Shown: piece after piece, positions 1-6,855 of the stretch | How the letters are laid out: every line of letters starts with the position of its first letter | How positions within the stretch are numbered: the stretch's first letter is position 1 | Assembly: GCA_016935935.1 (NCBI GenBank) | Contig: JAFGPZ010000275.1 | Coordinates: 1 to 6,855, forward strand | Source: Deltaproteobacteria bacterium | GTDB taxonomy: Bacteria; Desulfobacterota; Syntrophia; Syntrophales; UBA2210 | DNA: 6,855 nucleotides | Direction of reading: 5' to 3' | The notes under the pieces: model-generated | What the model saw: the letters and a program-made list of their open reading frames with translations, nothing else | Told to the model about the DNA's origin: nothing | The model's database searches: none | Made by a program: the position numbers and the translations under genes

Positions 1-1904
1 GCCTCTTTGTATTTATCTTCTCCGATGAGCGAAACGACCCTTTTATTGATTTCAGTGAATGTATCGTAGAGATTTTTCTCTTCATCCGAATCAAAGAAAG
101 ACGGATTTACCATTCCTTCTTTAAAACCCTTTAAAATATTGACGACCCGCTTGAAGGCTATTACGAGTGGTTCGAAATCGGGATGATTCTTAAAGACTTC
201 CAGCGCTTCGATCTTCCTGGCGGAGCGTACTAGGTCCGATGTTCCGAATGTCAGTACGGCATCCACCGTATCGTAGGAATGTCCTTGTGATATAAGCTGG
301 TTTTCGAATCTTCCCTTGAAAAACTCCAGTACATCCGATTTGATTTCTTCGGGAGTCCTCTTCAGCTTGTCCGCGAGAGTGGACAGACTCTTATCGATGA
401 GCTCTTCCAGAAGAAGGGGATATTCCTTCGCGAGGATTATGTTGATTATGCCCAGCGCCTGCCGCCTCAAGGCATAGGGGTCTGCTGTTCCCGTGGGAAT
501 CAGGTTTACTCCGAAGCATCCGACGATGGTATCCATCTTATCGGCGATACTTACGATGGCTCCCTCATCTGTTTCCGGCAGCTTTCCCCCGGCGGCGACG
601 GGCAGGTAATGTTCATAGATTGCCCTGGCAACGGTGGGATTCTCGCCGGCTATTAGGGCATACTCCCGCCCCATGATGCCTTGGAGATTGGCGAATTCTC
701 CGACCATCTGAGTGTCCAGATCGGCCTTGGCAAGCCTGGCTGTGCGGTCAACGGTGTCTGTAATGGCGGGATTTATTTTGTTGACTATATAGAGGGCAAG
801 TTCTCTGAATCGTGTCACCTTTTCGTAGGAAGTTCCCAGGAGGTTGTGGAAGACTACGTCTTTGAGTGCATCCACCCTGTCATCGAGGGAGATCTTCTGA
901 TCCTCTTCGAAGAAAAATTTTGCATCGGCAAGCCGCGCCCGTATTACCTTTTCATTGCCCCGTTGCACCACGGCAGGGTCCCTGGCCAGGGTATTGCTGA
1001 CGGTTATGAAGTGTCGCAGAAGGTTTCCCCTGTCGTCTGTTAGGGGGAAATATTTCTGATGTTTCATCATACTCGTTATAAGGACCTCTTTGGGAAGGCT
1101 TAAATATTCCTCATCAAAACTTCCGCAGACGACGGAGGGGTATTCAACGAGAAAGGTGACCTCTTCCATCAGTTCCTCATTTTTCAGGACATGACCCGAT
1201 ACCTGCCGGGCTGCCTTATTTGCCTCTTCTGTTATGATTCTTTCCCGTTCGCCGGGATCGACTATGACGAAATGCTCTCTTGTCTTTTTCAGGTAATCGG
1301 CAAGTCCTTTTACTTCAAAGGAATCGGGAGCCATGAAACGATGGCCGAAACTCATATTCCCGCTGGAAATATTCCCGACGGTAAAGGGAATAACCTCTCC
1401 TCCGAAGAGGGCCATGATCCAGTGAATCGGCCTGGCAAAGCGCATTTCCAGGTTCATCCAGCGCATGGACTTTCGAAAGGGGATGGCCGAGATGAAGGAG
1501 GGTAGCATTTGAGCAAGGATTGTGACTGTTTCTTCTCCCGATATTTTCTTCCTGGCGCAGATATATTCGCCCTTGTCATTGGTGACCTTTTCCAGTTCGG
1601 CTATGTCGATCCCCTGTCCCCTGGCGAAACCGAGGGCAGCCTTCGTTGGTTTTCCATTTTCATCAAAGGAGACACGTGTGGCGGGACCGAGCTTTTCTAT
1701 GACCTGATCTTCCTGTCTATCCGCCACGTTATCCGCATGTAGAAAAAGCCGCCGCGGTGTCGTCATGGCAGTAATGTCTCCGTGACATATCCGCCGAGTT
1801 GAAAGCTCCTTTGCCATCATCGCCTTCATATCCTCAAGGGCCTTTGGCAGAAAGAGAGCCGGTATCTCTTCCGTCCCTATTTCTAATAAAAGTTCCTTAC
1901 TCAT
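1..1904 (-). CDS. glyS: Glycyl-tRNA synthetase beta subunit, C-terminus cut by window edge
   Basis: The frame is open from the ATG at 1904 to the left edge, giving 634 complete codons with no stop. The family is usually about 690 residues, so some 50-60 C-terminal residues lie outside the window. With GlyQ it forms the bacterial alpha2beta2 synthetase that charges tRNA-Gly in the cytoplasm; the beta subunit mainly recognises the tRNA. Family signatures I can read are GTEEIP (10-15), TPRRLFL near 54-60, IPFRKSMRW (141-149), GHRF (187-190), GNEKVIRARLADAKFF (316-331), MVGEFANLQGIMGREYA (400-416), EHYLP (431-435), ADKMDTIVG (454-462) and DPYALRRQALG (475-485). The last 80 or so residues match the start of the helical anticodon-binding (DALR-type) domain. 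The start is fixed by the conserved N-terminus and by a GGAG at 1916-1919, with a rather long 11-nt spacer. It lies 25 nt after glyQ and is surely cotranscribed with it. No frameshift is seen. Confidence 0.97.
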   Translation of the reverse strand, partial: MSKELLLEIGTEEIPALFLPKALEDMKAMMAKELSTRRICHGDITAMTTPRRLFLHADNVADRQEDQVIEKLGPATRVSFDENGKPTKAALGFARGQGIDIAELEKVTNDKGEYICARKKISGEETVTILAQMLPSFISAIPFRKSMRWMNLEMRFARPIHWIMALFGGEVIPFTVGNISSGNMSFGHRFMAPDSFEVKGLADYLKKTREHFVIVDPGERERIITEEANKAARQVSGHVLKNEELMEEVTFLVEYPSVVCGSFDEEYLSLPKEVLITSMMKHQKYFPLTDDRGNLLRHFITVSNTLARDPAVVQRGNEKVIRARLADAKFFFEEDQKISLDDRVDALKDVVFHNLLGTSYEKVTRFRELALYIVNKINPAITDTVDRTARLAKADLDTQMVGEFANLQGIMGREYALIAGENPTVARAIYEHYLPVAAGGKLPETDEGAIVSIADKMDTIVGCFGVNLIPTGTADPYALRRQALGIINIILAKEYPLLLEELIDKSLSTLADKLKRTPEEIKSDVLEFFKGRFENQLISQGHSYDTVDAVLTFGTSDLVRSARKIEALEVFKNHPDFEPLVIAFKRVVNILKGFKEGMVNPSFFDSDEEKNLYDTFTEINKRVVSLIGEDKYKE

Positions 1905-1929
1905 AAGAAATATATCTCCGCTGTGAAAA

Positions 1930-2811
1930 TTATCTGCTGCTCCACCTGCCCATAAGTGGGTATCCCATTTCTTTCCTCTGTTTCGAGTATCCTTCCGCAC
2001 TAATCCGTGCCAGATCTCTGACCCTTCCAATATAACTGGTCCGTTCCGCAACACTTATTGCGCCGCGCGCGTCGAGTATATTGAAGGTGTGGGAACATTT
2101 GAGGCAATAGTCATAGGTGGGCAGTATAAGACACTTTTCCGCCATCTTTTTCGATTCAGCCTCGTACATGTCAAAAAGTTTTTTTAGCATGGGCACATCT
2201 GCCTCTTCAAAATTATATGTTGAAAATTCGACTTCACTCTTGTGGTGAACATCGCCGTACTTTATCCCGTGGGCCCATTCGAGCTCATAGACATTGTCAA
2301 TTTCCTGAAGGTACATGGCGATTCGTTCGATTCCATAGGTGATTTCAACGCTTATGGGGTTAAGATCGATTCCTCCCACCTGCTGAAAATAGGTAAACTG
2401 TGTTATTTCCATACCGTCGAGCCACACTTCCCATCCCAGCCCCCATGCACCCAGTGTCGGTGATTCCCAGTCATCTTCCACAAATCTTACGTCATGGTCG
2501 AGGGGATCAATGCCGAAGCTCTTGAGTGAATCGAGGTAAATGTCCTGTATGTCCAATGGGGACGGCTTCATGATCACCTGATACTGATAGTAATGCTGCA
2601 GACGGTTTGGGTTTTCTCCGTACCTTCCGTCCGTGGGTCTGCGTGATGGTTCGACGTAGGCGACGTTCCACGGTTCCGGTCCCAGCGACCTTAGAAAGGT
2701 GGCGGGATTAAAGGTTCCTGCTCCTACCTCGATATCGTAAGGTTGTTGAATGATGCATCCCTGATCGGCCCAGTATCTTTCGAGTGCTAATACCAAATCC
2801 TGAAAGGTCAT
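1930..2811 (-). CDS. glyQ: Glycyl-tRNA synthetase alpha subunit
   Basis: This is the 293-residue catalytic subunit of the alpha2beta2 glycyl-tRNA synthetase, which activates glycine with ATP and transfers it to tRNA-Gly. It is a class II synthetase core of normal family length. Visible signatures are the N-terminal [19 protein letters not shown], the [19 protein letters not shown] stretch (30-48), the motif 2 region [20 protein letters not shown] (50-69) with its ATP-binding arginines, [17 protein letters not shown] (128-144), and motif 3 [18 protein letters not shown] (251-268). A C-x-x-C pair at 236/239 precedes [11 protein letters not shown]. The start is supported by a full AAGGAGG at 2816-2822 placed 4 nt before the ATG and by the conserved N-terminus. 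A promoter-like sequence lies about 45 nt upstream. The stop is 25 nt before glyS, so the two subunits form one unit. It appears complete. Confidence 0.98.
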   Translation of the reverse strand: MTFQDLVLALERYWADQGCIIQQPYDIEVGAGTFNPATFLRSLGPEPWNVAYVEPSRRPTDGRYGENPNRLQHYYQYQVIMKPSPLDIQDIYLDSLKSFGIDPLDHDVRFVEDDWESPTLGAWGLGWEVWLDGMEITQFTYFQQVGGIDLNPISVEITYGIERIAMYLQEIDNVYELEWAHGIKYGDVHHKSEVEFSTYNFEEADVPMLKKLFDMYEAESKKMAEKCLILPTYDYCLKCSHTFNILDARGAISVAERTSYIGRVRDLARISAEGYSKQRKEMGYPLMGRWSSR

Positions 2812-2815
2812 CGTT

Positions 2816-2822
2816 CCTCCTT
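2816..2822 (-). promoter_or_regulatory. Strong Shine-Dalgarno site of glyQ
   Basis: The minus strand reads AAGGAGG, a full match to the anti-Shine-Dalgarno core, 4 nt before the glyQ ATG. It fixes the glyQ start and is the strongest ribosome site in the window, together with that of pyrC. Confidence 0.85.
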
Positions 2823-2853
2823 GATTTTGCGAACCATTTGATAATTGTGGGGG

Positions 2854-2882
2854 AAATTAACATTAAGGTGTTTGAGTGTCAA
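2854..2882 (-). promoter_or_regulatory. Putative sigma-70 promoter for glyQ-glyS
   Basis: On the minus strand a perfect -35 TTGACA (2877-2882) is followed, after a 17-nt spacer, by TAATTT (2854-2859), preceded by TG one base upstream as in extended -10 promoters. TAATTT alone matches the -10 consensus at only 3 of 6 positions. A GTTAAT register matches 4 of 6 but needs a 15-nt spacer. Transcription would begin near 2847, leaving a leader of about 35 nt before glyQ. The position, in the largest intergenic gap of the window and just ahead of a two-gene unit, supports the call. The -35 is convincing and the -10 is not, so this remains a prediction. Confidence 0.5.
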
Positions 2883-2921
2883 GGCAAATAAAGGTTTTCA
2901 TTTTGGCTATTAATGGTCGGG

Positions 2922-2953
2922 AGTCTGACCCTCGTCCGGATTACTGTCAGACT
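2922..2953. repeat. 8-bp perfect inverted repeat at the recO 3' end
   Basis: Arms AGTCTGAC (2922-2929) and GTCAGACT (2946-2953) are perfect inverted copies separated by 16 nt. One arm covers the recO stop codon. The RNA could form an 8-bp stem with a large loop. No T-rich tract follows on either strand, so it does not meet the usual picture of a rho-independent terminator. It could be a weak 3'-end stem or a protein-binding dyad, or chance. Confidence 0.45.
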
Positions 2954-3720
2954 ACCAATTGTTGGATTTCTCTGAGTATGCGTAAAGATTTCAACTCTTT
3001 CCCGAGGATAAACTTTATGAAATTTTCAAGAATCAGTCTGCTCTCCATCGATGATTGTCTTGAAAGATTCAGACGGTGAATCTTTTCCATCTCCATCTCT
3101 TTTCCTGCGAGAAGCGTTCTAAGTGTTCCAATGGAAACTGGAATTGAATAGGCACACTCCCTGTTACAGTTCTTGCAAACTATACCGCCATCGACGGCGC
3201 TGAAGAAGGGGTTCTCGATTTTATCGAGAGGGGTTTTGCAGTTTACGCATCCCTCGAGGATCGGATCGTACCCCGAAAGTTTCATGAGGCGCAATTCGAA
3301 AAATCTCAGGAACTCCTCTGTGAATCTTTCTCCCTTCAGGAACAGGAAGAAGTCCTGTAAAAGGCAAAAAATCTTTTTGCTGCTTTTCCCTTCCAGGGCA
3401 AACTGTTCCGTCAGTTCAATCATGTAAGATGCCGCCATTGTTTTTTCCAGGCTCTCTCTTATCTTTGGATGATGGTCGATGACGTCGGAATTTTCTATGA
3501 GAAAGAGACCGTCCCTGCGGTTTCGGGAGAAAAGTATTCTGGTGTAGGAGAATAATTCGATGGCATTTGCAAACCTTTTTTGACTACGCCTGGCTCCCTT
3601 CGCTATACCCCTTATTTTCCCGTACCTGTCTGTGAAGAATGTTACTATGCGATCCGATTCGCCATAATCGAGGGAAGACAGGACGAAGGCCGACGCCTCA
3701 TATATTGTTCTATTTATCAT
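2947..3720 (-). CDS. recO: DNA repair protein RecO
   Basis: RecO is the recombination mediator that, with RecR, loads RecA onto SSB-coated single-stranded DNA in the RecF pathway and can anneal DNA strands. The 257-residue product has normal family length. Its N-terminal OB-fold region (about 1-80) includes the typical opening AFVLSSLDYGESDRIVTFFT (11-30), then GKIRGIAKGARRSQKRF (34-50). The C-terminal helical domain carries FFELRLMKLSGYDP (140-153) and a four-cysteine zinc site, C158-x2-C161 and C182-x2-C185, as in zinc-binding RecO proteins. The frame stays open upstream to an ATG at 3834, but those 38 extra residues overlap mgtE and do not resemble RecO, so I start at 3720. That ATG overlaps the mgtE stop as ATGA and has no recognisable Shine-Dalgarno, which suggests translational coupling to mgtE. 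Confidence 0.95.
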   Translation of the reverse strand: MINRTIYEASAFVLSSLDYGESDRIVTFFTDRYGKIRGIAKGARRSQKRFANAIELFSYTRILFSRNRRDGLFLIENSDVIDHHPKIRESLEKTMAASYMIELTEQFALEGKSSKKIFCLLQDFFLFLKGERFTEEFLRFFELRLMKLSGYDPILEGCVNCKTPLDKIENPFFSAVDGGIVCKNCNRECAYSIPVSIGTLRTLLAGKEMEMEKIHRLNLSRQSSMESRLILENFIKFILGKELKSLRILREIQQLVV

Positions 3721-5072
3721 GTCAGTAATTTCAGAAAAATAGTTGCCAGACCGAGAAAAGAAAGAAATCCAAAGGCATCCGTAAAGGCCGTAAGGAATAT
3801 GTGAGATCCCAGGGCCGGATCCGACTTCAGCCACTTCAGGCCCAGGGGGATAAGGGTTCCCGCTAGTGTACCCACAAAGATATTGATTATCATAGCCAAT
3901 CCGAGGACAAGGCCCAAAACGGGGATGCCCTTCCAGAGATAGGCTATGATACCGATTACTACCCCAACTAGGAGACCGTTGGCAACTCCTACAAATATCT
4001 GCCTGTAGAGCGCCTTTTTGGAATTTTTAAAGGTTATATCTCCAAGGGCGAGCCCCCGGACAATGAGCGTCAACGTTTGGCTGCCGGCATTTCCACCGAC
4101 TCCTGCAACAACAGGCATGAAAACGGCAAGGACCACCATTATCTTGATTGTGTCCTCGAAAAAACCTATGACAAGAGCGGACACAAGGGCCGTCATAAGG
4201 TTGAGATAAAGCCAGGGGAGTCTCTTTCTGACGGAACTCACTGGACTGTTGAACACACTGTCATCCTCGTTCAAACCGGCAATTCTGTAAAGGTCTTCCG
4301 ATGTTTCTTCCTCCATGACATCGACAATGTCATCAATGGTGATTCTTCCCAGTAAATGATTCTCCGAATCTGTGACGGGGATGGCGATGAGATCGTATTT
4401 TCCGAACATCCTTGCGACTTCTTCCTGATCAATATCTGTGTGGACGCTGGGTATGGAAGTGTCGATGACCTCGGAAACGCGCTGATTCCTCTTGCTGATG
4501 ATAAGTTTCTGTAGTGGAATAGTGCCTACAAGCCGGTCTTCCTTATCGACAACAAAGACGTTGTATACGTCTTCGATGTCGTCGGAGAGATTGGCGATGG
4601 TCTTGACGGCGTTTGCAACTGTGGAATCTTCCCGGACGGAGATGAGTTCTCTCTGCATGATGCCACCTGCAGTATCCTCATCATATTTCAAAAGTTCCTT
4701 TACATCTTGGGACTCGTCAGGTTCAATACCATCCAGGACAGTCCTCGCCTGTTCCTCATCCAATTCTGCGATAAAGTCGGCTGCGTCATCGGAGTCCATC
4801 TCGTCGATGATTTCCATCAGTTTTTTGTCGGACAGGTCTTCAATGATCTGTTCCTTTGAGATGTCACTCAGTTCGAGTATGACGTCGGATGCCTTTTCAA
4901 TATCGAGCAGGGAAAAGAGACGGATCTTTTCTTCTTCTTGCAGATTGTCGATGAGATCTGCGATGTCTGCATGGTGAAGTTTCGAAAAGAGATCGATAAT
5001 ATCGAATTCTCTCTTGTCTGCGATATGCTGTTTTAACTTACTGAGATGATCCATTTCTTTATCTTTTTCCAT
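3717..5072 (-). CDS. mgtE: Magnesium transporter MgtE
   Basis: This is an inner-membrane Mg2+ channel of the MgtE (SLC41-related) family, gated by cytoplasmic Mg2+. The 451 residues match the usual length. Domain order is: an acidic helical N-domain (about 20-130, including EMDSDDAADFIAEL 91-104); YDEDTAGGIM (130-139) leading into a CBS pair (about 140-258, ending ITIDDIVDVMEEE); the plug helix and RLPWLYLN (284-291); then five membrane segments near 286-306, 312-341, 358-380, 385-413 and 422-449. The pore signature MPVVAGVGGNAGSQT is at 319-333. Asp432 in TDAFGF fits the Mg2+-selecting aspartate of the Thermus channel. Many Asp/Glu in the cytoplasmic part fit Mg2+ sensing. The start at 5072 has only a poor ribosome site; Met7 at 5054 is a possible alternative. 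No magnesium riboswitch is recognisable in the 92-nt gap upstream. It overlaps recO by 4 nt. Confidence 0.97.
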   Translation of the reverse strand: MEKDKEMDHLSKLKQHIADKREFDIIDLFSKLHHADIADLIDNLQEEEKIRLFSLLDIEKASDVILELSDISKEQIIEDLSDKKLMEIIDEMDSDDAADFIAELDEEQARTVLDGIEPDESQDVKELLKYDEDTAGGIMQRELISVREDSTVANAVKTIANLSDDIEDVYNVFVVDKEDRLVGTIPLQKLIISKRNQRVSEVIDTSIPSVHTDIDQEEVARMFGKYDLIAIPVTDSENHLLGRITIDDIVDVMEEETSEDLYRIAGLNEDDSVFNSPVSSVRKRLPWLYLNLMTALVSALVIGFFEDTIKIMVVLAVFMPVVAGVGGNAGSQTLTLIVRGLALGDITFKNSKKALYRQIFVGVANGLLVGVVIGIIAYLWKGIPVLGLVLGLAMIINIFVGTLAGTLIPLGLKWLKSDPALGSHIFLTAFTDAFGFLSFLGLATIFLKLLT

Positions 5073-5164
5073 GATTGCACCATTATGTTAGAAATTAAGT
5101 GCCCCAAGGTAGCATTTCTGCTTCGATACTACAAGCAACGAGATTTAATCTTCCCTTTGCTGTA
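5073..5164. other. pyrC-mgtE intergenic gap, no clear signal
   Basis: This 92-nt gap has no coding potential that I would defend. A small stem (minus strand AGCA-GAAA-TGCT, 5111-5122) and a longer imperfect one (arms near 5109-5112 and 5129-5132) are present, but neither is followed by a run of T. I find no well-spaced promoter pair. With no terminator evident, transcription from pyrB-pyrC into mgtE is the simplest reading. Confidence 0.5.
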
Positions 5165-6445
5165 TCAGGTGATTTCAGAGTATTTGATTGAGCCGCTGAC
5201 AATGGTGAGCACGGCTTTCCCTTTTAATTGCCATCCCTGGAAAGGTGAATTGCGGCTTTTTGATCGAAAATTTTCAATATTCACCACCCAGACCTTTTGT
5301 GGGTCTATGACGGTGACATCGGCAATGGCGCCTGTCTTCAGCGTGCCTTTAGGTATCTTAAGTATGGCTGCAGGATTTATACTCATCTTCTCTATGAGCT
5401 CCCTGAGAGAAAGGATGCCTTCATCGACAAGTTTCATGCATAGGGCAAGAGAGGTCTCCAAGCCTATGATACCGTTGGCTGCATAATCGAATTCCACATC
5501 CTTTTCGATCGTAGAGTGAGGGGCGTGGTCGCTTGCAATTGCGTCTATCGTTCCGTCTCTGAGTCCGGTCTTTATCGCTTCTGTGTCTTCTATGCTTCGT
5601 AACGGGGGATACATCTTAAAGTTGGTAGAGTATTCTTTCAGCGCATCGTCTGTCAGCGTGAAATAGTGAGGCGCCGTTTCTGCAGTCACTTTAATTCCCA
5701 TCTTCTTTGCCTCTCTTACCGCCTGCACCGATCCCGACGTGCTGACATGCGATATGTGAACAGATGTTCCGGTATACCCAGCTATGGCGATATCTCTCGC
5801 CGTCATAATATCTTCGGCTATATTTGGAATTCCCTGCAGACCGATCAGAGTGGATACAAGACCTTCATTCATCACGCCACCAGCCGACAGTGATGTGTCC
5901 TCGCAATGCGACATGACCGTCATCCCAAGGGAGTATGCGTACTCGAGGGCATTTCTCATGAGACCGCTATCACCCACCGGATTGCCGTCATCGGAAAAGG
6001 CCACAGCCCCGGCATCCTTTAATTCACCAAATTCCGCCAGTACTTTGCCTTTCAATCCCTTGCTTAAAGCTGCCACGGGATATACATGCGCCATATCTGC
6101 AAGCCTGGCCTGCTTCAGTATAAATTCAGTTACCGAGCGACTATCATTGACCGGTTCTGTATTCGCCATGCATGCAATGGATGTAAATCCGCCTGCCACA
6201 GCTGCTTCACTCCCCGTACGGATAGTTTCCTTGTATTCGAATCCCGGTTCCCTCAGGTGCGTGTGCATATCGACCAGACCCGGCGAAACAATCTTGTCTT
6301 TCAAATCAAAAACCCGTACCCCCGACTTGGGATTTATATTACTTTTGATACGGGAGATAGTTTCACCCTCTATTAATATATCCATGGGCGAATCTATATT
6401 TTGTGAAGGATCTATGACCCTTCCGCCTTTTAGCAGTATCTTCAT
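5165..6445 (-). CDS. pyrC: Dihydroorotase, class I
   Basis: Dihydroorotase carries out the third step of pyrimidine synthesis, the reversible cyclisation of carbamoyl-aspartate to dihydroorotate, in the cytoplasm. At 426 residues it matches the class I (Bacillus/Aquifex-like) amidohydrolase form rather than the shorter E. coli class II enzyme. Metal and substrate residues are all present: the H61-T-H63-LRE motif in DMHTHLREPG, the FSDDG loop (150-154) supplying the bridging aspartate of class I enzymes, H180 in SHCED, H230/H233 in HISHVST, AETAPHYFTLTDD (255-267), and D306-H-A-P-H310. This makes it a catalytic enzyme and not a pseudo-dihydroorotase. The start at 6445 is set by AGGAGG 6 nt upstream and by the conserved N-terminus. 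Its ATGA overlaps the pyrB stop. In Aquifex the class I enzyme forms a complex with aspartate carbamoyltransferase; the gene pairing makes this possible here, but it is inference. Confidence 0.98.
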   Translation of the reverse strand: MKILLKGGRVIDPSQNIDSPMDILIEGETISRIKSNINPKSGVRVFDLKDKIVSPGLVDMHTHLREPGFEYKETIRTGSEAAVAGGFTSIACMANTEPVNDSRSVTEFILKQARLADMAHVYPVAALSKGLKGKVLAEFGELKDAGAVAFSDDGNPVGDSGLMRNALEYAYSLGMTVMSHCEDTSLSAGGVMNEGLVSTLIGLQGIPNIAEDIMTARDIAIAGYTGTSVHISHVSTSGSVQAVREAKKMGIKVTAETAPHYFTLTDDALKEYSTNFKMYPPLRSIEDTEAIKTGLRDGTIDAIASDHAPHSTIEKDVEFDYAANGIIGLETSLALCMKLVDEGILSLRELIEKMSINPAAILKIPKGTLKTGAIADVTVIDPQKVWVVNIENFRSKSRNSPFQGWQLKGKAVLTIVSGSIKYSEIT

Positions 6446-6855
6446 CGATTTCCTCCTGCCAGCAGGTAGAGAAGCGCCATCCTGAGGGCAACGCCGTTTG
6501 CCACCTGATCGAGTATGACCGAATAGGGCCCGTAGGCCACATCCGGGGCAATTTCGATTCCCCTGTTAATAGGTCCTGGATGCATTACCAGAACGTCATC
6601 CTTCGCGAGTCCGATTCTTTCAGATGTAAGGCAATAGTATTTTGAGTATTCCCTCATGGATGGGAACCTGGTAGTCCCCTGTCTTTCAAACTGAATTCTC
6701 AGCATCATGATAACGTCCGCTTTTCTGATTGCGTCATCCATTCTGTGATAAACGGTAACGCCCAGCTTCTCAATATATCTGGGCATCATCACAGCCGGAC
6801 CGCAGAGGCTAACCTGCGCGCCCATTTTAATCAGACCGTGGATATTTGATCGAGC
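6442..6855 (-). CDS. pyrB: Aspartate carbamoyltransferase catalytic chain, N-terminus outside window
   Basis: The last 137 residues of the enzyme that joins carbamoyl phosphate and aspartate, the first committed step of pyrimidine synthesis. The frame is open to the right edge, with ARSNIHGLIKMGAQVSLCGP at the visible start matching the conserved ARSN region, so the Met at 6825 is internal and not the start. About 170 N-terminal residues, including the carbamoyl-phosphate-binding S-T-R-T-R motif, should lie outside the window. Visible family motifs are GPAVMMP (19-25 of the fragment), ADVIMMLRIQFERQ (46-59) with the aspartate-binding Arg and Gln, VMHPGPINRGIEI (90-102) and DQVANGVALRMALLYLLAG near the end. 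This domain binds aspartate. There is no sign of a regulatory-chain (pyrI) gene next to it; pyrC follows with a 4-nt overlap. Confidence 0.97.
   Translation of the reverse strand, partial: ARSNIHGLIKMGAQVSLCGPAVMMPRYIEKLGVTVYHRMDDAIRKADVIMMLRIQFERQGTTRFPSMREYSKYYCLTSERIGLAKDDVLVMHPGPINRGIEIAPDVAYGPYSVILDQVANGVALRMALLYLLAGGNR
6452..6457 (-). promoter_or_regulatory. Shine-Dalgarno site of pyrC inside the pyrB end
   Basis: AGGAGG on the minus strand sits 6 nt before the pyrC ATG and lies within the last codons of pyrB (the Ala-Gly-Gly stretch). It decides the pyrC start and allows independent initiation in addition to coupling through the ATGA overlap. Confidence 0.85.

Noticed and set aside
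681..1742. Several plus-strand frames of 60-120 residues
   Set aside because: All are antisense to an unbroken glyS reading frame carrying conserved family motifs throughout.
2812..2946. T-box leader for glyQ-glyS
   Set aside because: The gap is too short for a full T-box, and I see no T-box-like core sequence or terminator stem with a T run.
3721..3834. N-terminal extension of the recO frame by 38 residues
   Set aside because: The extension lies wholly inside mgtE, is unlike RecO N-termini, and the ATG at 3720 gives a standard RecO start and length.
4492..4977. 161-residue plus-strand frame, very rich in serine
   Set aside because: It is antisense to the acidic N-domain and CBS region of mgtE; the serine bias is what Asp/Glu-rich codons give when read on the opposite strand. 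It has no family resemblance.
5080..5089. CATAAT-like -10 element just before mgtE
   Set aside because: A start from it would fall at about the mgtE ATG, and no -35 is found at proper spacing.
5073..5164. Magnesium riboswitch (M-box) upstream of mgtE
   Set aside because: The gap is shorter than known M-box elements and lacks the expected paired architecture and a terminator.
5784..6485. 233-residue plus-strand frame opposite pyrC
   Set aside because: It is fully antisense to conserved dihydroorotase sequence and runs into pyrB; no recognisable domain or ribosome site.
1..6855. A novel defence, mobile or otherwise undescribed system
   Set aside because: Every gene is a recognisable, intact housekeeping family (apart from edge truncation), and the intergenic space is minimal.

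Overview
The window is a continuous minus-strand run of housekeeping genes from a bacterial chromosome. Read in the direction of transcription (right to left), the order is: the C-terminal part of pyrB, then pyrC, mgtE, recO, glyQ, and most of glyS, which runs off the left edge. I see no RNA genes, mobile elements, CRISPR arrays or phage genes. No gene-free stretch exceeds 300 bases; the only gaps of note are about 92 nt (pyrC to mgtE) and about 135 nt (recO to glyQ).

The organism looks like a moderate-GC bacterium with strong Shine-Dalgarno sites. The separate alpha and beta glycyl-tRNA synthetase subunits, the class I dihydroorotase beside a simple aspartate carbamoyltransferase, and the recO-glyQ-glyS order are shared, from general knowledge, by Deltaproteobacteria (Desulfobacterota and relatives) and many Firmicutes. 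I lean toward the first, but the sequence alone does not settle it.

Region by region: 6442-6855 and 5165-6445 encode the second and third steps of de novo pyrimidine synthesis, joined by a 4-nt ATGA overlap. 3717-5072 encodes an MgtE-type Mg2+ channel, joined to recO (2947-3720) by another ATGA overlap. A gap with a plausible sigma-70 promoter then leads into glyQ (1930-2811) and glyS (1-1904), the two subunits of one enzyme, 25 nt apart.

The likely transcription pattern is a pyr-mgtE-recO readthrough unit followed by a glyQ-glyS unit with its own promoter. All genes keep the key residues of their families and appear intact, apart from the two cut by the window edges. I found no previously undescribed system. 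The observations worth checking are small: the start context of recO, a 9-codon leader frame and an inverted repeat in the recO-glyQ gap, and the placement of mgtE between pyrimidine and recombination genes.
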